Both the position numbers and the translations under genes were made by a program. The notes under the pieces are model-generated. The model saw nothing but the letters and a program-made list of their open reading frames with translations, ran no database searches and was not told the origin of the DNA. From positions 35,852-99,851 of the forward strand of contig NZ_FMWL01000009.1 of the NCBI RefSeq assembly GCF_900103005.1: a stretch of DNA of 64,000 nt. The letters are read 5' to 3'. The stretch is from Acidaminobacter hydrogenoformans DSM 2784 (GTDB lineage Bacteria; Bacillota; Clostridia; Peptostreptococcales; Acidaminobacteraceae). Positions 7,838 through 14,909 of this stretch are shown piece after piece. Positions within the stretch are counted from its first letter, which is position 1. Every line of letters starts with the position of its first letter.

Positions 7838-8614
7838 TTAAGTTTTCAGCTTCATTGCTTCACGCTTTTCACGGGCCAAAAAATCACAATACTCATTTTC
7901 AAAGTGATGGTTATGGGCTTTCACATAGCCAAATTCGACGCGCCTGCCTTCACAAAGCTGTTCCAGCTTCAGCCACTGGTCGACATTCTTTGCTTTAGTG
8001 CCGTTTGCCGTATACCAGTCATTTAATTTCCAGTGCACCATCCACTCCGTAATCCCTTTTCGGACATATTGGGAATCCGTCATAATTCTTAAGTCCCCAG
8101 GATAGATCTCCAGTGCCTTAATGACCGCCTGAAGCTCTATTGATGAGGAATCCATCAACGCACTGGTAAATTCATGTGCTTCATAATGACCCTCCAGATC
8201 CTTTTTCAAAATGCTGTAAGCGCCTTGCTGGTCCTTTTCGTCGTAACTTCCATCCGTATATACCTCTGATAAATTATTTTTTTCGGTGCGTGAAATAACG
8301 CTGATCCTGCCATGGTCTTTAACCACTAAATTGTCACGATTATTAAACGCTGCAATATCCTTTCCATCGACCATGGAAAATTTCAATTGAAAGCCGACAT
8401 AATAACTATCTGGACGCTTATTGTGCAGTAGTCTTCGCAACTGAAATTCATTATCTGAGAGGAATTGAGACAAATCATGATCGCCAGAGATTATGAGTTC
8501 TTTCGATTCAATATTAAAAATCAAGTCTGCTTGAGTTTGTCCATCAGAAATTAACAGTCTGTAATTAACCCCGTTTTCTTCCACTATTCTCATTTGCATC
8601 TGTTTTATTAGCAT
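7838..8614 (-). CDS. Ribonuclease HI-type protein with a unique N-terminal domain
   Basis: A 258-residue protein. Residues about 116-250 form an RNase H domain with all catalytic positions visible: Asp121 (YTDGSY), Glu160 (SSSIELQAV), Asp180 (IMTDSQYV), and His234 and Asp244 in VKAHNHHFENEYCDF. It should cleave RNA in RNA-DNA hybrids. The first about 110 residues are a separate beta-rich domain of unknown type, replacing the usual hybrid-binding domain. TAGGAG precedes the ATG. The viroplasmin-type N-terminus known from other RNase H proteins is not recognisable here. Confidence 0.88.
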   Translation of the reverse strand: MLIKQMQMRIVEENGVNYRLLISDGQTQADLIFNIESKELIISGDHDLSQFLSDNEFQLRRLLHNKRPDSYYVGFQLKFSMVDGKDIAAFNNRDNLVVKDHGRISVISRTEKNNLSEVYTDGSYDEKDQQGAYSILKKDLEGHYEAHEFTSALMDSSSIELQAVIKALEIYPGDLRIMTDSQYVRKGITEWMVHWKLNDWYTANGTKAKNVDQWLKLEQLCEGRRVEFGYVKAHNHHFENEYCDFLAREKREAMKLKT

Positions 8615-8702
8615 AGGTAGACTCCTAAACGCTGCTCAGTTAATTCGTTCATCACGGACAAATTTTGCACCTATCTATAGTGGCCCTTGAGCCATTAAAG
8701 AA

Positions 8703-9152
8703 TCAACATTTAAAACGCTCCCACTTAAGATAAATCATATCAACAAGCTGTTTGCCGTCTTCAAATATTGGATGATCATAATTGTCCGTGAAAAAGTTTT
8801 GTATTCGATGCGATGCTGCAAACCCGCATTTCTCATAAAAGCGGAGTACAGCAGGAACGTCACCTGTTCCGACAAGCATCTCATTACAATCGGTATAATG
8901 TGAAAATAGAAACTCTATCAGCTTTTTTCCATAACCCTTTCTCTGACAATCAGGCATAACCGCAATGCTCTTAAGCTCATAAATACCATCCGTCTCTTTA
9001 GTAACCACACATTCGGCTTTTACTCCATTATCGTTCAGAACAAACATTTCGCCACGTTCAAGATACTTGTCTATCATGCTTTCCTGTTCGTCAGCCAATA
9101 AAAGCAAGTCAATATATGCTTTCTTATCGTTTGAAACTTTCGTTATTTTCAT
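8703..9152 (-). CDS. GNAT family N-acetyltransferase
   Basis: A 149-residue acetyltransferase. The acetyl-CoA motif is in SIAVMPDCQRKGYGKKLIEF (Q-R-K-G-Y-G-K at about residue 78), and the late VPAVLRFYEKCGFAASHR strand-helix pair is typical of GNAT enzymes. The target is unknown. AGGGGG precedes the ATG. Same strand as the RNase H gene but separated by nearly 90 bp. Confidence 0.88.
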   Translation of the reverse strand: MKITKVSNDKKAYIDLLLLADEQESMIDKYLERGEMFVLNDNGVKAECVVTKETDGIYELKSIAVMPDCQRKGYGKKLIEFLFSHYTDCNEMLVGTGDVPAVLRFYEKCGFAASHRIQNFFTDNYDHPIFEDGKQLVDMIYLKWERFKC

Positions 9153-9168
9153 AAGCAGCCACCCCCTT

Positions 9169-9262
9169 TGAACCTCCTTGAATCAAGTCACGGGATTCCC
9201 CAGCATATTAGAAACCTGCATATCTTCTGTTTCGATCACATAGTGATTTTTGAAGGTTGTTT
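9169..9262. mobile_element. Deletion remnant of an IS200/IS605-type element
   Basis: About 60 bp (9200-9262) matches an internal part of the tnpB gene at 11163-11224 with roughly 90% identity by eye (shared AATTAGAAACCTGC-like and GATCACAT-GTGATTTTTGA blocks). The preceding AAGTCACGGGATTCCC matches the right-end hairpin region at 10826-10840. The relic is thus an element end joined to an internal tnpB piece by a deletion of about 320 bp. Confidence 0.65.
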
Positions 9263-9275
9263 AATTATGATGTTG

Positions 9276-10103
9276 TTACCTTTCACTTGGAATCATGCCT
9301 TGACATGGAACACCTACCTGGCATTTGCCGCAGCCGTAGCGGATCCTCAGGTTTGGACCATGGGGATTAAGTCTTAGCTTATCCAAATAGGCGCTGCAGG
9401 CGGGATGATCTTTGCCGTATATTACGCCTTTATTGCACTTGATGGCATTTATTGGACAAGTTTGAGCGCACATGCCACACATGGTGCAATATTCAAAAGG
9501 AGTGGCATACGGCCGGGCAGTCGGCTCAATATAAAGATCCGTAACAATGCTGCCAAACCTTCCCGCAACACCCCTTTCGGTGATCAAGCCTTTTGACAGG
9601 GAGAAGGTACCAAGACCGCTAATGTAGGCGATATGTCTTTCAGACCAGTTTGATTTAAATTCTTCCAGCATTTTAAAACGGCTGTCCCCAGAGGGATATA
9701 TTGCATGATAGCCCTTTTCATTCAATAGATCTATCAGGTGATTTGCAAGTAATCCAATCACGATTTGGCCTTCTATCCTCCCATGGAGCCATTCATCCGA
9801 GGGATAGAAATAACTCTGAGTATTGGAGGTCCTGATCTCTTCGGTGAAGGGCAGAAAGAAGGATATGACACTTTCCGCACCAACCAGCCAATCTTTCGGC
9901 AGCATGACCTTGGGGTGAATGATTGTAGGCTGTCTAAGCTCTATAAATTTTGGATCCTCAGCCGACGCCACTTTTATAAGAGGATCATCGAAAATTTTCA
10001 CACCGATGAGGTCCGCTCTAATTGCATCATCCTTATTGATATAATTCTCAGGGGCATGATTTATAAATTCATGACAGGCTTTTATGATTCCATTAACGTC
10101 CAT
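9276..10103 (-). CDS. QueG-like 4Fe-4S protein
   Basis: A 275-residue protein related to epoxyqueuosine reductase (QueG). The N-terminal two thirds carry the cobalamin-type domain features, such as VISFFLPFTEE and HIAYISGLGTFSLSKGLITERG. The C-terminal ferredoxin part holds CTMCGMCAQTCPINAIKC and then YGCGKCQVGVPCQ, enough cysteines for two clusters. True QueG is usually longer (about 310-380), so this is likely a QueG-related Fe-S protein of unknown substrate. Stop of an upstream frame remnant lies 4 bp before the ATG, and AGGTGG serves as ribosome site. Confidence 0.8.
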   Translation of the reverse strand: MDVNGIIKACHEFINHAPENYINKDDAIRADLIGVKIFDDPLIKVASAEDPKFIELRQPTIIHPKVMLPKDWLVGAESVISFFLPFTEEIRTSNTQSYFYPSDEWLHGRIEGQIVIGLLANHLIDLLNEKGYHAIYPSGDSRFKMLEEFKSNWSERHIAYISGLGTFSLSKGLITERGVAGRFGSIVTDLYIEPTARPYATPFEYCTMCGMCAQTCPINAIKCNKGVIYGKDHPACSAYLDKLRLNPHGPNLRIRYGCGKCQVGVPCQGMIPSER

Positions 10104-10107
10104 ATTT

Positions 10108-10254
10108 TCACCACCTGATTAATTCTTCCAAGAATAGAATTGCTTCTCTATGATTGATTGCCTCCAAATGTTCGACAACGCTATTGCCACCAATCGTTAT
10201 TCCCTCAATAACAACTTTTTTTCTGATTAAGTCAGAGTGTTCCCTTCGATTGCA
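10108..10254 (-). pseudogene. Start-less 48-codon frame, probable gene tail
   Basis: On the minus strand an open frame with coding-like content ends at a TGA (10108-10110) four bases before the QueG-like start. It reads KKVVIEGITIGGNSVVEHL and then HREAILFLEELIRW. No ATG or GTG start is present, and two stops (10255-10260) block it upstream. It looks like the 3' tail of a gene whose front has been lost. The family is not recognised. Confidence 0.35.
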
Positions 10255-10260
10255 TTACTA

Positions 10261-10713
10261 TTACAATCTATAAATAAGTTTAGGCGTTTTATTTCCCTGT
10301 GATATTAATGAATCCACTTGAGTAAAAATAGTTGCGCCCAATCTCAAATAGAATTCTCTTGCATCTGGACTAGTTATAATTGTAAATTCTTTAATGCCCA
10401 ATTTTTTACATTCTTCAAGAGCATGATTCCATAACATTTTGCCATATCCTTTTCCAATATACATAGGTTCAATAAATAGATATTCTAACGAGACCTCATC
10501 GTCATTTAGCAATATTCCATAAAAACCAATTATTGTTTCATCGTCCTTTAGAATATAGGTTGGATTATTCAATATGAATTCTTCAGTAATTAAGTATATT
10601 TCTTTGAATCTATCCATAAAATCGGAACTATAGCCCCAATAAGATTCAGATCTGATTTCTAAACTTGCTAATACATTTGTGTCCTTTGGCAATGCACTTA
10701 CTATAGTGTTCAT
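10261..10713 (-). CDS. GNAT family N-acetyltransferase
   Basis: A 150-residue acetyltransferase with the CoA-binding loop in YLFIEPMYIGKGYGKMLWNH (residues about 88-107) and the following DAREFYLRLGATIF strand. Substrate unknown. The ATG follows AGGAGAG. AT-rich, like the surrounding genes. Confidence 0.88.
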   Translation of the reverse strand: MNTIVSALPKDTNVLASLEIRSESYWGYSSDFMDRFKEIYLITEEFILNNPTYILKDDETIIGFYGILLNDDEVSLEYLFIEPMYIGKGYGKMLWNHALEECKKLGIKEFTIITSPDAREFYLRLGATIFTQVDSLISQGNKTPKLIYRL

Positions 10714-10742
10714 TGGCTACACTCTCCTATTCCAAAAATTGA

Positions 10743-10810
10743 ACCATCAGGTAACCATCAGGGACGGTTCCTTATGATTTTATGTACAGCTGAAAATGAG
10801 CGGATTTTGA
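10743..10810. repeat. REP-like repeat, type A copy 2
   Basis: Contains two tandem ACCATCAGG units and the core ATCAGGGACGGTTCC, then a tail TTATGATTT-TGTACAGCT-AAAA-AGCGGATTTT that is shared with the copy at 13729-13800. It directly abuts the right end of the tnpB element. Confidence 0.65.
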
Positions 10811-10829
10811 ACCTCTCATGACTGAAGTC

Positions 10830-10960
10830 ACGAGATTCCTAAGAACACCATTCTATCGAACAGTTTATTATTAGGCTATCCCCGTCGCACCAACGGTTAG
10901 AAGCCTTAGGGCTTCATTTTTAATATTTATGCTTGCGTTTAGATCTCTGTCGTGGATTAT
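10830..10960 (-). ncRNA. Possible omega RNA / right-end transcript of the tnpB element
   Basis: TnpB proteins are guided by an RNA made from the 3' end of tnpB and the element's right end, with the guide read from flanking DNA beyond the end. The corresponding region here is the last part of tnpB to the end hairpin at 10815-10834. This is placed by analogy only. No RNA structure was computed. Confidence 0.25.
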
Positions 10961-11998
10961 ACCACACTCCGGACAAATCCAATCTCTCACAGCAAGATCC
11001 TTAACGTCTTTATTCTTATACCCGCAATTAGAGCACAATTGGCTTGAAGGAAAGGCCCTCCCCACTGTAACAACCTGCTTGCCATACCACTTTGCCTTAT
11101 ACTAAAGCATGCTTATGAAGGATGACCAGGACGCATCAGCGATGGATTTCGCCAGTTTGTGATTCCTCAGCAAATTAGAAACCTGCAAATCTTCTATTCC
11201 GATCACATCGTGATTTTTGATGATCTCGTAAGAAAATTTGTGTAGGTTGTCTTTTCTTGCATTGGTGATTTTTTCATGGATTTTAGCAACTTTAACCCTT
11301 TGTTTCTCCCAGTTTTTTGAATGCTTCACGCGCCTCGAAAGCACCCGCTGTGCTTTTGCGAGCTCAGCCTCATATTTTCTGAAGCACTTGAGGTTTTCGC
11401 GTTCAGTGTGATCTGATACTTTGGCGAAGTGCTTGATACCCACATCGATGCCGCAGACCGAACCGGTATTTTCAATTTCATGTATTTCTACTTCGGCGAG
11501 AATGGAGACAAAATATTTGCCCGATGGATGACGCCTTATTGTAGCGCTCAGAATCCTGCCTTCAACTTCTCTTGACTTAGCGAACTTAATAAGACCTAAC
11601 TTTGGCAATTTGATTTTGTTGCCGACAATACCGATGTTCTCATTCGTAAATTTGGTCGTATAGGACTGGACTTTGTTCTTTTTCGACTTGAAGCGGGGGC
11701 GATCATTTTGTTTTTTAAAAAATCGTTTAAAAGCATCCTCCAGACACTTTAGTGATGACTGCAGGGCGATACTGTCCACTTCCCTCAGCCACTCGAACGC
11801 TTTCTCTCTTTTGAGCAAAGTCATTTGTGTGGCGCAAGTGTTGTAAGTGAGTCCTCTCCCCGTTTCCTCATAGGCCTTGTTCCACGCACTCAGAAAGTGG
11901 TTAAACACAAACCGGCTGCATCCTATTGTCTTAACGATCAGTACTTTCTGCGCTTCATTTGGATAAATGCGAAATCGATACGCTTTGTGAACCAACAT
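10871..11998 (-). pseudogene. tnpB: tnpB (RNA-guided nuclease of IS605 type), split by one amber codon
   Basis: A 375-codon frame interrupted only by an in-frame TAG at 11102-11104 (codon 299, after SSFISML). The next residues [17 protein letters not shown] continue the family without frameshift, so a single Glu-to-amber type change is the likely lesion. RuvC residues are all encoded: Asp185 (GIDVGIKHFA), Glu269 (IGIEDLQ) and, after the stop, the Asp of [10 protein letters not shown]. The zinc finger CSNC...CPEC is also after the stop. GGAGGTG precedes the ATG at 11998. The truncated 298-residue product lacks zinc finger and third catalytic Asp. Confidence 0.88.
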
Positions 11999-12244
11999 CC
12001 TTTTTCACCTCCATAGAAAGCTCTCTTTGTTACTGCAAATCAAAAACAAAAAAATCACTAAAATCCATTAAAAAGCGATAGGAAGCTCATTTCATTACCC
12101 TACCGACAGTCATAGATTTTAAGTGATTGAAGGACGCCGACGCTGATTTTAATTCAATATTATGCTATCATCGTATCAAACATTTGTTCTTTTTCAAAGT
12201 AAAATCGGAAAAAATATTGAGCCATTTTATTGAATTTCTATTAG

Positions 12245-12358
12245 CGCCCTTGTTGGGATATCGTAGGAACATTGGTTGATGATGAAGGACGCACACAATA
12301 CTATTATTGTGTGACTCATGCCTTTAAACCAAGTGCTGATGAGCGATTCATCCCATGA
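12245..12358 (+). pseudogene. Coding-like fragment ending at an IS-end hairpin
   Basis: A 37-codon frame with no start, bounded by TAG at 12242 and TGA at 12356. It reads DIVGTLVDDEGRTQYYY followed by CVTHAFKPSADERFIP. The TGA is created inside the IS-type hairpin at 12353-12370, as expected if an insertion truncated a gene. Family not recognised. Confidence 0.35.
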
Positions 12359-12370
12359 CTGAAGTCATGG
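12353..12370. mobile_element. Solo IS605-type end hairpin
   Basis: Perfect 18-bp palindrome CCATGACT-GA-AGTCATGG followed by TGTTCTCG, matching the right-end hairpin of the tnpB element (10815) in orientation and spacing. No element body is attached, so it is a remnant end. Confidence 0.6.
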
Positions 12371-12395
12371 TGTTCTCGCCACGCTTATAAAATTA

Positions 12396-12493
12396 CACAA
12401 TTTGGAAGTCTCGTCCGTTTTTAAACCCATTATCCAATATTACGATAATGGGTGAGTTAAATTGTAAAACAATTTCATCAATTTCTCGATTTG
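12396..12493. repeat. 98-bp direct repeat, copy 1
   Basis: Aligns without gaps to 14161-14258 with about 10 mismatches in 98 positions (about 90% identity, counted by eye). Inside is a hairpin with arms CCCATTATC and GATAATGGG. The two copies are direct repeats flanking the exonuclease III gene. Confidence 0.85.
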
Positions 12494-12673
12494 CACATAG
12501 TAAAGATTTCCTCGATTTTCGAAAGCTGACCTCCAAAAGCCTCTCAATATCTAAATACTTTTTCAAAGAACTTCTGCAATTTCACTGCTGTTATCAGGTA
12601 CGGACTCTGTATCCCAACCATGAGTACAAAGACTGTTATACCGATTGTCTTTTCCCCTATTTTAATGCGTTTG

Positions 12674-13501
12674 TTACAAATCAATATCCAATATAATTGG
12701 TGCGTGATCTTGCCTTTCACCAGAGTCCAGCATCTCAGACTTAATAACCTTGCCTGCTAACCTGTCACTCACAAGCCAATAATCAATCCGCCATCCGGAA
12801 TTATTGATTTTACTCGTTTTTACCCTTTGTGCCCACCAAGTATACGCGCCTGTCACATCACCATGAACATGACGGAATGTATCTGTAAACCCTTTATTTA
12901 ATAAATTTGTGAAGCCCTCACGTTCCTCATCTGTAAAGCCCGCTGATCTACGATTATTTTGCGGATTCGCTAAATCGATCTCTTTATGAGCTACATTATA
13001 ATCCCCAGTGGCCACCACAGGCTTCTCCTGATCCAACCTCTGAAGATATTCAGCATACCTCTCATCCCAAACTTGTCTGTCCTTGAGCCTTTTTAATTCA
13101 TCACCCGCATTCGGTGTATAGACCTGAGTCAGATAAAATTCTCCGAAATCTAAGGTTATAATCCTACCTTCTGAATCCATGGTATCCGGCGCCTGAATCT
13201 CAGGATAAATAACATCCGGAGAATACTGATCTTTATATAAAAACATCGTTCCTGCATAACTTTTCCCAGCTGGCTCCTGAGAACTTCGCCATGTATACGA
13301 ATATCCTTTAAAATACGTTTCTAAATATTCCATATGTTTCTTACTTGGCCCACTGGCAGGTAATTTCGTTTCTTGCAATGCAATGACATCCGGATCATTC
13401 TCCAAAATTGTATCCATTACCTTTCTTGTGAGCACCGCCCTAGTTGAATCACTAGTTAAGGCTGCATTTAATGAATCAATATTCCATGAAATTAATCTCA
13501 A
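12674..13501 (-). CDS. xth: Exodeoxyribonuclease III (AP endonuclease family)
   Basis: A 275-residue enzyme of the ExoIII/APE family, which cuts DNA at abasic sites and removes 3' blocks in base excision repair. Active-site motifs are complete: ISWNIDSLNA (Asn7), LQETKLP (Glu44), VTGDYNVAHKEIDLANP-like loop (Asp and Asn), RIDYWLVSD and the terminal DHAPIILDI (Asp265, His266). Length is typical. An ATG follows GGGAGGATATTTTG-like sequence. It sits between two direct repeats and beside REP-like sequence, in an otherwise gene-poor stretch. Confidence 0.93.
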   Translation of the reverse strand: MRLISWNIDSLNAALTSDSTRAVLTRKVMDTILENDPDVIALQETKLPASGPSKKHMEYLETYFKGYSYTWRSSQEPAGKSYAGTMFLYKDQYSPDVIYPEIQAPDTMDSEGRIITLDFGEFYLTQVYTPNAGDELKRLKDRQVWDERYAEYLQRLDQEKPVVATGDYNVAHKEIDLANPQNNRRSAGFTDEEREGFTNLLNKGFTDTFRHVHGDVTGAYTWWAQRVKTSKINNSGWRIDYWLVSDRLAGKVIKSEMLDSGERQDHAPIILDIDL

Positions 13502-13698
13502 AATATCCTCCCCTGTTTCAAAAATAGGGTTAAGGCTTCAAACCTCCTCCCGACTGTTACCAGACAATTTAAGCTCCGGATTGTTCCCGCTATGTCAGAC
13601 AATTTTCTAATTCTTCTTTTAAGGTAATTGATAAGCTTTGAACATCCGGTACATTGATATTCAATTCATTATACCAAATATAAGTTCAAAAAAAGTTA

Positions 13699-13708
13699 TG
13701 CCGATGGT
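13699..13708 (+). repeat. TGCCGATGGT repeat, copy 2
   Basis: Intergenic copy of the 10-mer, 20 bp before a type A REP-like repeat. Confidence 0.5.
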
Positions 13709-13728
13709 TTTTCTAATCCCACGTTAAA

Positions 13729-13800
13729 TCATCAGGGACGGTTCCTTTTGATTTCTTTTGATTTCTTATGATTTATTGTACAACTCAAAAGTAGCGGATT
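13729..13800. repeat. REP-like repeat, type A copy 3
   Basis: Core ATCATCAGGGACGGTTCC (13729-13746), then three degenerate TTTTGATTTC units, then the TTATGATTT-TGTACAACT-AAAA-AGCGGATTTT tail that is shared with 10774-10810. The shared part extends over roughly 70 bp. Confidence 0.7.
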
Positions 13801-14122
13801 TTAAACGAGGCCAATGATTGTTGAACCAGAAAATGCAATGCGTTAACCGGTATCGTTGGTGACCTGAATTTATTGTAACAAGTCGTCGGGGCTCTATCGA
13901 AATGGTCGATTCTTATGATGACACCGGTGGCTATTGTCTGCGGTTTACTAATTTCAGTGACTCTCTGCGTTGGATTCACATCTCAAAACCAAGTGGCTCT
14001 CATGGCCGGACTGGTTAGCTCTGAGGATTGGACGAATCGACTAAGTATTCCAAAATCCTCACGTGATCGCATCACTGCCGAAATACAAATTATCCGCTGG
14101 ATCATTCACAAAGCAAAAACTC

Positions 14123-14132
14123 TGCCGATGGT
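14123..14132 (+). repeat. TGCCGATGGT repeat, copy 3
   Basis: Intergenic copy of the 10-mer in the context CTCTGCCGATGGTTC, which matches copy 1 on its 5' side (CTCTGCCGATGGT). Confidence 0.5.
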
Positions 14133-14160
14133 TCACATTCTTCAACCCCAGCCAGCATAA

Positions 14161-14258
14161 CATAATATGGAAGTCTCGACTGTTTTTAAACCCATTATCC
14201 AATCTTGTGATAATGGGTGAGTTGAATTGTAAATCAATTTCATCGATTTCTCGATTTG
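14161..14258. repeat. 98-bp direct repeat, copy 2
   Basis: Direct, ungapped copy of 12396-12493. It ends 25 bp before the first codon of the sigma-factor-like gene and may have displaced that gene's normal leader. Confidence 0.85.
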
Positions 14259-14282
14259 TAGCTGGTACATCCAACAAAGTTG

Positions 14283-14678
14283 ATGAAGTCGGACGACTGC
14301 ATCATTGCGGTTGAAGATGAGATTGCAGAACTGTTTGAAATGACAAGGCGTGCTGAGCGGAGTTATCTTCGCACGCTTTATCGCAACAGAGCACATTATT
14401 CGCTGAATCAGAACGATGGGATTGAGCATGATGTTATTTTCGTCGCGATGTCACCCTGTGAGATCTATGAACGCAAAGCGACTTTTGAAGAGCTTTATGC
14501 CGCAATTGCAACACTGCCGGAGCTTCAGGCCAAGCGCCTCTATGCTCATTACTTCCTGGATATGAGTAAGTCTGAGATCGCCAGGGCAGAGGGCGTCAGC
14601 ACAAAGGCGGTTTGCAGATCCATTCAGTATGGGCTGAAGTCACTTGAGCAGATTTTGAAAGAATATCAGTTATTATAG
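14283..14678 (+). CDS. Sigma-70-like/HTH regulator of mobile-element type, possibly lacking its proper 5' end
   Basis: A 131-residue protein resembling the small sigma-factor-like regulators of clostridial conjugative transposons: an N-terminal IAVEDEIAELFEMTRRAERSY segment, a middle RNRAHYSLNQNDGIEHD, and a C-terminal region-4 helix-turn-helix LPELQAKRLYAHYFLDM then SEIARAEGVSTKAVCRSI. In those relatives it acts in transcription control of the element. The start is uncertain: ATG 14283 has no ribosome site, and the 98-bp repeat ends just upstream, so the leader may have been replaced. No other conjugation gene is nearby. Confidence 0.72.
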   Translation: MKSDDCIIAVEDEIAELFEMTRRAERSYLRTLYRNRAHYSLNQNDGIEHDVIFVAMSPCEIYERKATFEELYAAIATLPELQAKRLYAHYFLDMSKSEIARAEGVSTKAVCRSIQYGLKSLEQILKEYQLL

Positions 14679-14793
14679 ATAAATTTTCTGAGCTCAATTC
14701 AATTCAGCCTTAATTGATTTCCACATTCAATGCAGTATTAACCACTCATTTGAAAAATCGAAATCGAAATGCATTTTGACTTATCACATTGAC

Positions 14794-14842
14794 ACAAAAA
14801 ATGAAATTGTGCAAAATCTAAGATTCTGCACAATTTCATAGA
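14794..14842 (-). terminator. Terminator at the end of the ABC transporter operon
   Basis: Arms GAAATTGTGCA (14803-14813) and TGCACAATTTC (14827-14837), with further pairing AATCT/AGATT inside. On the minus strand the hairpin is followed by ATTTTTTGTGT, so it ends the solute-binding-protein transcript. Confidence 0.85.
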
Positions 14843-14909
14843 ACAAAGGGGGATTTTTATTCTCAAATTTTTTCAGAGGAAGGTCGTTTAATTTTGATTC
14901 TGTGTCAGA

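Larger units (their letters stand above)
10815..12020 (-). mobile_element. IS200/IS605-type element carrying tnpB only (IS1341-like)
   Basis: A tnpB gene without tnpA. The right end is marked by the hairpin CTCATGACT-GA-AGTCACGAG (10815-10834), a form of the CATGACTGAAGTCATG end hairpin that is also found, perfect, at 12353-12370. The left end is not clearly visible; I place it loosely just upstream of the tnpB ribosome site. Without a Y1 transposase it cannot move by itself. Confidence 0.7.
12021..12673. other. Intergenic stretch with IS and gene relics
   Basis: No intact gene. From left to right: AT-rich sequence upstream of tnpB, a stop-bounded 37-codon coding-like frame (12245-12358), a perfect IS-end hairpin (12353-12370), the first copy of a 98-bp repeat (12396-12493), and about 180 bp with an 82-codon frame (ATG 12448) that begins inside the repeat and resembles nothing known. 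The region looks like a graveyard of insertions. Confidence 0.6.
13502..14282. other. Gene-poor stretch with repeats
   Basis: Holds the exonuclease III promoter region, two TGCCGATGGT copies (13699 and 14123), a type A REP-like repeat (13729-13800) and the second copy of the 98-bp repeat. Two frames between 13885 and 14160 look partly coding (one reading SYDDTGGYCLRFTNFSD, another ATG 13915 of 81 codons), but neither resembles a known family or has a ribosome site. They may be decayed genes. Confidence 0.5.

Noticed and set aside
13915..14160. 81-codon frame MMTPVAIVCG...
   Set aside because: Hydrophobic start but no ribosome site, no family resemblance, and another frame over the same DNA is equally coding-like. 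Treated as decayed sequence.
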